Part shown: piece by piece, positions 1 through 10,228 of the stretch
How positions within the stretch are numbered: position 1 is the first letter of the stretch
How the letters are laid out: the number at the start of each line of letters is the position of its first letter
NCBI RefSeq assembly: GCF_900963305.1
Contig: NC_042518.1
Coordinates: 599,548 to 663,547, forward strand
Length of the DNA: 64,000 nt
Source: Echeneis naucrates
Taxonomy: Eukaryota > Chordata > Actinopteri > Carangiformes > Echeneidae
Direction: 5' to 3'
Translations under genes and position numbers: made by a program
Notes under the pieces: model-generated
The model's database searches: none
The model's input: the letters and a program-made list of their open reading frames with translations, nothing else
Told to the model about the DNA's origin: nothing

Positions 1-56
1 ATGAACCATCTGTCTGTCATGTGTGTTCTTCACTGGTTGCCTCCTGTGTCTCTCAG

Positions 57-2819
57 CTGCAGTCCAGTTCCTCCCCCTCAGTGAGTCCAGCATCTACAGA
101 TCCTCCTCAGCTCAGCTCCGCCCCCCCTCCCAACTCCTCCTCCGGTCTGCCTAAACCTGCCGCCTCTGGCCAAGATCTGCAGCAGACTGCTGAGGCAGGC
201 CCCCCTAACACCACAGCAGCTGCTCCGACCCCTCCAGCTCCACCTGGACTCCAGTCCTCCGGGCCGGAGGGGGGGCAGCCTGGGACGCCTCAGCCGGCCC
301 AGACGGCCATCAGCGGCGAGGACGCCTGCTCAGAAAACAGCGAGTCTGAGTCTGTTGCTGCTGTGTAAGTAAAACCAATAATGGGTTTCCATGGAAACAT
401 TATCCATCCCATACTCCCTGTGGACAGTCAGACCAGAAACTCTCATTTCCATAAATACTCAACTTTTACATTTTTCAGCTCCTTAAACAAGTCAAACTTC
501 ATCTGTTCTGTTTCATGGTGGAAACAGCCGCAGCTCCGATGTGTTGAAAGGATGTTTACATTTTAACAGTCTGAACGTGTTTATGGTTTAATTTTGTGTC
601 TTTTTTTTGCAGCCAAGTGAAAAACTCAACACTGAACCCAAATGCAAAGGAATTTCTTCCTGTTAAAGGAAACTCAGCACTGGTTAGTTTGTTGGACACA
701 GTTTAGCACAGTATGAGCCAAATGATTGAATTTGCTCATTTTAGTATGAATCTTTTTTTCTGTGTCGGGACAGAAACCTGCCTCGACCCCAACTCCTCCT
801 CGCCCGACTCCTCCCAGCCCGTCCGTGCTGCTGCCTCCTCCGGGACAGCAAGGAGGCGGAGCCATCTACAGCACTCCACCTGGACACTACCTGTCCTACA
901 TCTCCCCCATCCCCATCCAAGGACACTCCATCCAGGTCTGAACTCACTTAAGTTTTTACTCTCTAAGAACGTAACAGCATCTCCAGCTGATGCTAACTGT
1001 GTCTTCTTCGTCTCCTCAGGCTCCTCAGATGTATCAGTACGCCATGTCGACTGTGAACCAGGGCAAATACCCCAGAGCCAAAGGTACACGCCACACACAC
1101 CTGCAGAGCTGGGCAATTACCTCAAACTGCTTATTTTGGTGGGAACTTAATCAGCAACAACATCATCAAACAAAAGAAAAATGGTTGGATTTTTTTAAAG
1201 CCCAAAGTCAGAAACATCAACTTCCATTTACAGTTATAGAGACGAGGGTCAGTGTGCTTCTGATACGCCATCTAACTGTTGACCAATGAACAATCTGGAT
1301 CGTTTACTTTTCATTTAACAATATTTTCTCAACATTTATCTGAAAAACGAGTCGACATTTAGCTGTTGTTGCTAACCCTGAACTCTGCTGATCCAGGCCC
1401 GGTGGTTGGACCCCGGCCAGAGCACCACACCTCCCCTGGCCCCCCCATGATCTCAGCAGCAGCTTCTGCAGCAGGACCCCAGCTGGTGGCTTCTCCTTAC
1501 CCCCTGTCCTACCTACAGTACGGTCAGGTGATCCAGGCCGTGCCCCCCCATTACCACGGACAGGTACTGAGACACTTTGCTGAAATACCCAAACATCATT
1601 TTCTTCGGTTCAAAACTTTCTGTTCTGTTTGTCAGACGGTCTACTCGATGCTGCAGGGGGGGACAAGGGTGCTAACATCTGGGGCCCCGCATCAGTCCAT
1701 TGGCCCGGGGCCCCAGTACCCAGGTCAGGCTGAGGGCCCCGGACCGCAACAAGCCATGTATGGTAAGTATCAGTTATGAACTCTGAAGTGAAGTGATGAA
1801 GTAATAACCTTTATTACCAACGACAGATTCACCAATCAAATCTCTCTCTCAGCTCCTCAGTCGTTCTCTCACCACTCAGCCTCCCTTCACCCCCCTCAAC
1901 CATCCAGCACCCCCACTGGGACTCAGCCGCCCCCCCAGCACACAGCACCCAGTCCAGGACACTCTCAGGTGGGTGTGTCCTTGTTGTCTGTTTGTCTCTG
2001 AACGCTTCATTCAGCCTGAAAAGTCTTCAGGTCAAAAAACCAGATTCTCTTCGATGTAAAACACTTTGACAGCCTCTTGTCAGTTTAATAGAAAAGATTT
2101 TGGTAATTACTTGTTTCTAAATTGGATCAAAACAGAAAGTTTTCACTGCAGCCTGAAGAGAACCAGGTTTTCTGTGAGGACTAACAGGACCCAGGTCTTC
2201 TCCCTCTCAGTCCAGTCAGGCCGGTCCTCAGCCTCAGTCCATGTTCCACTCAGGAGGTCTGTCGGCTCCCACCCCCCCTAACCTGCCGCCGGGCCACAGC
2301 TCCCCCCAGGCCTCCTTCACCGTGCAGGGATACGGGCTCGCTGGCCACCAGACGCTGCCACATGGTTTCCATTCGCTCAGCCAGCTCACTCAGGTCTGCA
2401 GGAACCTCTGATTCTGTCTGGTCTGGTCTGGACCTGACGCAGGACCACGAGTGTCTCATGTCTCTGTGTCGTCCGTCTCCTGCAGGCTCACGTCACAGGA
2501 GGCCTGTCAGGGCCTCATCCCTCCGCTGGCCACGGCCCGCCCGTCATGCTGCACTACGCCCCCCATCAGCAGGGAGGCAGCTCCAACCCCACCCAGCATG
2601 GACCACCACCCCAACAGGGAGCACCACCGCACTTCTACATCGGACCGCCACAAGGTGAGAAAAAAACTACACACTCCGCACAACAACAGTGCAGCAGTTT
2701 TATTTTACCATTTAAATCATGAACTCCTTCGTCACCTCGTTGTTTTTCATGTGTCGTGTCTCACAGCGCTCCAGGTCCAGGCTCACCAGCAGCTCTCCTT
2801 CCATCCCTCTGCAAACTGA
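57..2819 (+). CDS. atxn2l: Ataxin-2-like protein, C-terminal part (gene starts before the window)
   Basis: Ataxin-2 family RNA-binding protein of stress granules and P-bodies. Ten exons are readable: 57-364, 613-682, 774-935, 1020-1083, 1397-1563, 1636-1762, 1853-1968, 2211-2393, 2486-2654, 2767-2819. They total 1419 nt, so 472 codons plus stop, in one open frame. The second exon encodes STLNPNAKEFLPVK, the PAM2 motif by which ataxin-2 proteins bind the MLLE domain of poly(A)-binding protein. The rest is Pro/Gln/Ser/His-rich low-complexity sequence with HYLSYISPIPIQ and YLQYGQVIQAVPPHYHGQ. The C-terminus, QVQAHQQLSFHPSAN, resembles the end of ataxin-2-like rather than ataxin-2. Linkage to lat, spns1 and nfatc2ip, as on human 16p11.2, also favours atxn2l. 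The LSm and LSm-associated domains would lie upstream, outside the window. The gene converges on lat. Confidence 0.93.
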
Positions 2820-4404
2820 CCCGATCAGTCCTTCAGGATCCAAATCCCAGGACTCCAAACTGCTCACAACATTCCCGCCTCCCTGTTTTGCCCCAGTTCT
2901 TTTAGAGGAACAGGAGAACCTCCTGGATTTTAACATGTAAGTAGAGACTGTTTACACAAAGCTGGACTGGAGGAACCGCTGGAAACTTCTGGACTGATGA
3001 CGGTGGAAACGTTTTTTTTTTTTCTCCCGTCCCATCACCTGTCCTTTCACAGACAAAATCCAGTTCATTAATAAAAATCACTGGAATAAACTCAAATCTG
3101 AACTTTTCAATTAAATCATAACATAAACACAGATTAAAGGAGGTGAGTTCAAGTCCGGCTGCAGTTTCCATCAGAACAACTTTCCACAGTTTACGACAGT
3201 GAAAGAGCTGATTCTCTGACAAAGGAGAAAAAAAACTAAACATCTCCAGCTCAAACCACTGCAGAGAAGTAAAAATTTAAATCTGGGACTAATTGTTGTT
3301 GTCAGACATGAAATATAGTCGAGTTGGTGGTTTTGTTTTGAGTTTAATTAACTTGTAGTTACATTGATGGATAATAGATCCACACAAACAACATAAATAA
3401 GCTGCAAAAATCAGGAAGAAGACATTCTCAGGAGTGTCAGTAAAATTCAGTAAAGCTCAAAACATCAGCCCTCAGACACCAAAGGGACCAACAACAACAA
3501 GAAAATGATCAATTATCAATATAAAAGTACCTTAAAAAGAAAACGAGACAAACTGACAGACTGAGCAGCAGAAGGAGGGGGGCTGCTGACACTGATTCAT
3601 TGTTCTGGGTTTGAATTTAGTGTTCCCATCCTTTGACTGGTGACCTCCGGAGACCCTCGTCACAGCTTCAGTCTGTGGTCAGTTTAACTCTAACTCTACT
3701 CGTTCTACCTTCAGCTGTCAGTTTATTCGGAACGCCGGCGAACCAACAGCTGATTAAGACGGTTTGGTTCCTAATAGACTGACAAATAAATGTGCACGTT
3801 ACGTCAGATTTTAATAGTCATGTGCTGTCATCTTGATTTAGTCTCAGTTGGCCATCAGTAAATTCCAACTATGAAATGTGAAAAATGGTCTTGTCATATT
3901 TCTCAGAGTTCATTGAGGCATCTTCAAATGTCGTTTTAAATCTCAGGTTACTTTTCTGACGACACAGAGATTGGAAAAACACCATGAGCCCTGAAAACTT
4001 AGAGGAAACACATCATCAGGCTCGTGGTCAGTTTCAGCCTCTGTGTCGCCTGCAGCTTATTATCTGTCTGTGAGAAATAATGTCATTTTCACATAGACTT
4101 CAATACAGTCTATATCCCCTTTTATAGTCAGTTTCTGGTCACAGTTGGATAAATCACGACATTTTCAGAAGTTTCTTTGGACTCTGAGGGAAATGACCAA
4201 CGGAGACAATAATATTGACCCTGACGGCCTTTAACGAGGTCGTTCTCCATGTTGACCCCGCAGACTCAGCAGGACGGTCGGCTTCAACCTCACAGATCAA
4301 AAACCTGATAAACTGGTCGCTAAAAGGTGGAGAGAGAAAATTTGTGTGTTGTCAGAGGTCAAAGGTCAATGGTTTGTCTCCGTTCGTCTTCAGTCTGTTT
4401 CCCA
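2820..4404. other. Convergent intergenic region between atxn2l and lat
   Basis: This holds the 3' UTR of atxn2l, with a candidate AATAAA poly(A) signal at 3070-3075, and on the other strand the presumed 3' UTR of lat. No conserved coding exon was seen. Short open frames here have no recognisable protein content. Confidence 0.6.
3070..3075 (+). terminator. Candidate poly(A) signal of atxn2l
   Basis: AATAAA lies about 250 nt after the atxn2l stop, a plausible distance for a short 3' UTR. Other AATAAA motifs lie further downstream (about 3785), so the true end could be longer. Confidence 0.45.
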
Positions 4405-6891
4405 TCAGATCATCTGAGAGGAAGGAGAGAGACCATGAGCGACGGCTGCAGCTTCGGCAGGAAAATGGGAACTTGTTGAAACTCACCTTCGGCTGGTTGA
4501 CGTAGTTCCCCTCGTAGTCGTCATCACTTTCACTATGAGCCGAGTCTGATGTGGCGTCTGGTGAAGAAAGAGGAGAGTCAGGTTAAACTGCCGTGACACC
4601 GTCAAAGGCCGCTGCGGAGGATTTGTCTTTACTGTTAGTGAACGCACCTTTCAGAGACGGCGCCTCCTCGCGGCTGGACCGGCGAGAACAAGCGAGGGCG
4701 GGGCTTATCAGGTGAACTAGAGCGAAACAGGTGTTACTTTTACAGCACTGAAACTGTAAACTAGAGACTGAGGAGGAGGGACTCCTGATGAAGGGAGAAC
4801 TCACTTGGGGGCTTGCTCGGGTCCACGTTAAGATATTCTCGCTCTTCATCTGCTTCTTGATTTTGCTCTTCAGGGTGAAATGAAAAGTTGGAGTTTAAAA
4901 TCAAATCTTTTGTTTGTGTTCGTAAAAATAAACAGAAGTTGTTCTTTCTCACCTTGAAGGTTCACGTATTCGTTTGGAAGGTCTGTGGATGAAAACAAAC
5001 AGCTGATCTGTTTCACACAACTTTTTACATTTTCACGTCTTTTTTATTCCGTCTTCATATTTATCTTTTTTCTTTTTCTATTTCCTGTCTAGAACCAGTA
5101 TATTCAATAGTATATTTAGTATATTTAGTATATACTAAATACTAAAGTATATTTAAGTATATTTAATTCAGTGATGAAAATGAGTTCCTATAATTCAGTG
5201 AGAAACCGGGTCAGTTTCAGTAGATATTTATGAACCTGAACTAGGCGTTGAGGCTCGGCTTGGATGGGATGGAGGAATAGCTGGTCCGTCAGGAATCACG
5301 ATTCTGCAACAAAAAAGAGAAATACAATCAGATCGAACTGTTTGACTGAGAAATAAGTAAATGAATGAATTACCTGAGAGGAACCTACATGTATCCAGGA
5401 TCTTCGATGTCACTGTCACGACAGTCGGGGTTCTCGTACGGAGGTCCTGCACAGAACAAACCAGTCTGAACCACACAGATCCTCTGACTGTCACTGAGCT
5501 CAAACGTCTAAAACAAACACAGCTTACCTTCCACTGGATTCTCATAGCTGGGATTACTGTCTGCAGGAAGGAAAACGTCACAATGAGAAGAGTTAAAAGT
5601 CAACACACTCCAAATCACCAGCTTAGAGTGGAGAGTCTCACCAGTTTCTGTCGGGGTGAAGGATCGGTGTCTCCACTGAGCTCCAGGATCGGCTACAGAC
5701 GAGCTGAAGATAAAATCACAGCGAACACTGAATGCCCAGATTTAAAGATTTAATTTTTTCCTCACAGAAAGAGCTCGCTCTGAACGAGTCCTTTAATCAA
5801 TGAAAGAAAATACAGACCATAAACTCATCAGGAAAACAGTTTCAGGGAGGAGGAGGGACATTTTCCCATAGACTTCAACACACTCGCCCCCTGGTGGTCA
5901 GAAGGTAGAACAGATTGAGTGTTTGGGGACTTACGGGACTCTCTGTGGGGGCAACAGGTTGGGGGGTGAACGGAGGAGGTGCCGGTCAACAGGTGGGTGC
6001 GCTGCAGGTCGAGACAGACGACATCATCATCATCAACTTTAACGTGACCGATCATTGGACTTTAAGGGAGGTTCTGGATCCAGGTCCAGAGTATTCAGAC
6101 TTACATGGATGGACGACTCTGAATTCAGTGGAACTGAGCGAGAGAGAAAACACAGTAAGTTTGAATCCTGGTTCAGTCTGAAAGGTTACACAACACAACA
6201 ACGACGAGGTGATGAAGACTCACTGCATGTATTCCTCTGAGACGTTGGTCTCTCTGATGGACACTGAAGGAAGAAACAACAGACACACAATCAGCGATAA
6301 CCGGCAGACAATTATTTACATCTTCCATAATGACAAATGTGTGTTCACATGATGCACACAAAAAAACTATCAAATTAATGTGTGACTCATTTACTTCCTG
6401 TTTTACAGACCGACATCCAATCAGCTGTCAGTCTGAGCCGAAGCTTCCACTCTGTAATCTGTCTAGATTGGGCGGTACAGTCTGTAGCCCCGCCCCCTAA
6501 CCACTCCCCTCACTCTAAATGGAGGCTCATCTAAAAAATTAACATCATGCTGCATTGAAGACATTCCATTTCCCATTGACTTCAATACAATATGACTGCT
6601 TTTATTAAAAAAAAAACAGCTCTTAAATGCATAAAGTTGGTATTTATGGGCTGAAAATTGAAGTTTCATACGTGTTTAAATTGTCTGCAGAAGAAGACGA
6701 CCCTTCACACTTTCCGACAGGAAGTTAAACATTCACACTCATTGTGTTCATGTTGTCGATGTTTGTCACTGTCAGACACACAACTCACCCATGGGGCCTT
6801 TATTCCAGCAGTCGACACAGACCAGGACCAGCAGGACCAGGGAGACCAGGATGGCGGCCGACAGGACCAGGAGGAACCAGGAAGGGTCCAT
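4405..6891 (-). CDS. lat: Linker for activation of T cells (LAT adaptor)
   Basis: Membrane scaffold phosphorylated by ZAP-70 after T-cell receptor engagement; it recruits PLC-gamma1 and GRB2/GADS complexes. Exons in transcript order: 6891-6789, 6133-6105, 6001-5935, 5692-5642, 5560-5528, 5446-5389, 5303-5236, 4982-4953, 4867-4805, 4716-4648, 4557-4487, 4413-4405. They total 651 nt (216 aa). Exon 1 encodes a short extracellular end, one membrane segment and the juxtamembrane CVDC palmitoylation-type motif. The tail has five Y-x-N GRB2-type sites: SYENPV, PYENPD, EYVNLQ, EYLNVD and NYVNQP. It also has one PLC-gamma1-type site, IEDPGYIIVIPD, matching the mammalian Y132 site. Length is close to human LAT. 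A possible 40-nt exon at 6224-6263 keeps frame with exon 1 but breaks it afterwards, so it is left out. The two-codon last exon (Met-Ile-stop) is the least certain part. Confidence 0.88.
5095..5166. repeat. AT-rich TATATTTAGTA-type tandem repeat in a lat intron
   Basis: Imperfect repeats of TATATTTAGTATA-like units lie in the intron between the 5303-5236 and 4982-4953 exons. This looks like simple low-complexity sequence with no coding role. Confidence 0.6.
5815..5905 (-). repeat. Dispersed fish repeat, copy 1 (fragment)
   Basis: Read on the minus strand this contains TATGGGAAAATGTCCCTCC followed by a CTGATGAGTTTATGGTCTG-like stretch. Both are also found in the copy inside the rab35 intron (about 59855-59895). 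The other end reads CGCCCCCTGGTGGTCA on the plus strand. It lies in a lat intron. The family is not named here, and no terminal repeats or coding part are visible. Confidence 0.55.
6463..6640 (-). repeat. Dispersed fish repeat, copy 2
   Basis: On the minus strand this shows a TATTGAAGTCAATGGGAAAT segment, then GCAGCATGATGTT, then GGTTAGGGGGCGGGGCTAC. The last two blocks recur in the same order at 59900-59955 in the rab35 intron, so the two are copies of one interspersed family. It lies in the first lat intron. Confidence 0.6.
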
Positions 6892-9800
6892 GGTTGAACT
6901 GAGGGCGAGGCGTTCACAGACCGTCAGAATACAGAACCTTTCTGCTTTTACTGAAAATTCTGTTTAAATGCTGAAGGATGAACCTTCAGGGTCAAACTCG
7001 TTTTACATTTTACAAACCATAACCATGATAGAGTATATTAAATCTCAATCAGAAGTTTTTCCTCTTTGTGGTTTTCGTGCTTCAGATGTGAACGACTGGA
7101 AACTTCCACCAGTGACTTAAAAACAGCTCCGATTTCCACAACATGTGAACGCTGGACTGATTTTATTAAGAGGACGGTCAGTCAGCTAATCACAGCAGAG
7201 AATCGGATCCTCCCTCCAGTGTAAATGTCGCAGATTGAAAGAGGGCGGGGCCTGCTTTGTTGTGACATCACAAAGTCCCAGAAGTCCGGACGGCTGGTTT
7301 TAAGGTTCTGAATCCAGACTGAGGGTTTCTGTGAGGACTTTTACTGGATTAATGTAGAACCTGGACCACGTGGAGGTCGACCTTCAGACCACGTGGCCCT
7401 TTAAATCTTTATAACATCCTGTTGTTCTTGCTTCATGTTTTTGAACATGCTGTGGTTTTCAGTTTTCAATTTTCTTGAAACGAACAAGAAGAAGAATCCA
7501 CGTGTCGACATTAAAACGTTCTGCTCTATATTCTGAAATAACCGGTGGTTTTTCCTGAGGCCTCAGAAGAAGAAGCAGCGTGATGATGATAATCTACATC
7601 TTCATCACAAAGATGAGTCACACAGGAAGTAAAAAGACATTTCACACACAGTGCTGCTGACTGTAACCGTCCTCCTCACAGATCGGCAGGGCAGGTGGCC
7701 GCCATCTTGTCAAGTCTGGCTCCACATTTGAGGTCATTGTGGCAGCAGCCAACAGAAAGGAGAGTAATAGAAAAGTCAGATATGTGGAGAGGAAGTGTGA
7801 CAGGAAAAGACAGATAACAGCAGCGAGTTGTTTTAATCAGAAAGTGAATCAGCTTCATGTTCGGCTGCGATGAAACCCAAGAACAGCGTTTAACCTTCAT
7901 GATCGATGAAAGAGAACATCATGTTTTCTAAGATTGGCATTTATTCTAGATTTTCATTCTCTGATCTGCAGAGAAATGTAAAGTAAAAGAGTAGTTCACC
8001 TAAAGACATCAAGAAATAAACGATGGAGAAAACTGTTCAGACCGTTCAGAACAGAACTCGTTCTTCAGTTTGCGTTTCACTCGTCCAAAGTTACAAACCA
8101 GGAAATAACAAAACTCTTTCTTTGAGCTTTAAAGAAGCAGCTTGGTAGATGCTATGCTAAGCTAACAAGCTGCTGCACATAAAACTCAACAGAACTGAAC
8201 TGAGAATAAACACAAACAAAAACAACAAACTATGAAAGTGCGTTTATATCTGTAATTTATTGGAACTTTCCCATATTAACGGCTGAATCTGTAAACGAAG
8301 GACGACGTTGGCGAGTTTCTAAACCGGCGGCTGTTAGCTTGCTGTTTCACCAACATTTGGTTTCTCTCAGTTGAACAGTGTTTAAGGTGTTTGTGCTGAA
8401 ACTCAGTAACTTCACGTATTTATGTCATTTGAGGTTTTTGTTGCTGTAAATTGTCGACAGCTCGGATGAACTGATGTTTCTAAACTGTGTCCGTTGGTCG
8501 TCTCAGTCTGTGTCCATGTGATGGACCGGACCGTCTCAGTTTGACGATGGCAGCTTCAGAGATCCTGGCCTGCTCTCACATTCATTTCCTGTGGTGGACT
8601 CTCAGCCCAACAAACATTTGACACAACTCTGAGACATCAGAAACACACAGACTCTTGTTGTGGTGTCTTTGGGGGTCAAAGTTGTCTTAACTGAAGAACA
8701 GCCTGAGCTGAGGACTGTTCAGTCTGGAATCAAACACACAACATGTCTGACTCCTTCACCAGACTCTGTGGGTCCAGTTCAAGGACCAGCAGGACCTCCA
8801 GCTTCCCGTACAGGCCCTCACAGGCATGCTGGGAAGTCTGGGGTTCCACCATGATGAATTAAAGACACTCACCGACAGCTGAGGACACAAAGCTCGCAGA
8901 GACGGTGGGCTCGGTGAAGGTTGTGTGGATCTGGTCCACGGGCGACTACTGTAACCAAACGTCCACCATGTCTGAAGACGTCTGCTCCTTCTCTTGATGT
9001 TCTCCTCAGCTCTCCTCCCTCTGACTCTGACTCTCTTCCTCTGTCGTCGCTGCAGCCAATCACCTCCTGAGCTCGGCCTGCAGTCCTCGGTTCATCTCCC
9101 ACCACAGAGCTTCCTGAGGAAAGTGAAGACTGACCGTCAGCTCAGGACGACCCAGCCGAGGCCTCCGAACGTCGACCTACAGAGTGAGGTGATCAAAGAT
9201 GAGGCCTGAGCTGGAGGTGAAGGAGCGAAGCTGCGATGACTCACCAGCCAACCTGTTGCAGCGAAGGTTCACACGTCTGAGCGGTGTGTGGGCTGATCTG
9301 ACTGCCCTGCTGTTTCACACAAACACATTCAACCAATGAGGAGACGGCGCTGCCGAGAAGCTGCATCGCTGCTGCAACCGTCTCAACATCCTCCCACCTA
9401 CAAACAGGAAACCACACCGAGGGAAGGAAGCCGAGTCCTCTCCTCTGTCCTCACCTGGCCTCGTTTCTCCCTCTGTGAAGACGCAGACCCCCCGCTGACA
9501 GACGGAGGGAGGGAACACCTGCTGAAACTGAACTGGAGATGCCAACTCTGCAGGAAGCTGCTGTATTTATCGCCTGAAATCACTTTTTTTTTTTTAGATT
9601 TCATAATCTACTCACCATCCCTGAAACAGATTTCAGTTTATTACTCACTTTCGCCAAAACGACCAAATAAAAAAAAAAATCAGGTGTGAGAAGTTTATTC
9701 TCGTTTAATAGTTCACAACAACAACAACAAAAAAGCCATTAGCTAAAATAAACTGAGATTAACAAACTTTGGTTATTAACATTAACTTAAAAACTAAAAA

Positions 9801-10228
9801 CTGCTTAATGATGTTTGGTGTGCTGCCGGCCCTCAGCTCGACCCCCCCGGGGCTTGAAATGAGAGAAAACTGCTTAAAATCCATTCATGTTTGTAAAAAC
9901 TGAATAAAAAGGAGGGGCATGTTGACATCCTGCAGTTCAGATCATTTCACTGGAATATTAGTGTTGTTACTAAAAGCCACTCAAACGTAGTCAGAGTCCT
10001 GGTTCTGTTCACTCTGAGGACATCCTGCTTCACCAATGAGTCCTCGTGTCCAGCTCAAAAACAGCCGAGGAAGTGCCTCCTGAAGGGACATGTCCCCGGA
10101 AAAGTTATAAAAAGTATCGTAGACCAAACACTTAAAAATAAACTCATTATAAAACGTTTCTGCATGGCAGACAGTTCAGTCCTAAAAAAATTCAATAACT
10201 GCAATTATATGAAGGAGCAGGACGGACA
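6892..10228. other. Upstream region of lat and 3' UTR of spns1
   Basis: The right end (about 9690-10228) is the likely spns1 3' UTR, with a minus-strand AATAAA at 9694-9699. The rest is the presumed lat promoter region. No convincing coding exon was found. A weak minus-strand exon-like stretch near 8880-8960, with a GTGAGT donor, is discussed under findings. Around 7230-7290 there is a TGTGACATCACA palindrome beside a GGGCGGGGCC block that looks like another interspersed repeat. Confidence 0.5.
9694..9699 (-). terminator. Candidate poly(A) signal of spns1
   Basis: TTTATT on the plus strand is AATAAA on the transcribed strand, about 530 nt past the spns1 stop. No other clear signal was seen between it and the stop. 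Confidence 0.45.

Noticed and set aside
736-1116. 126-codon minus-strand frame in atxn2l
   Set aside because: Shadow of proline-rich coding exons on the plus strand; it crosses exon-intron boundaries of the real gene.
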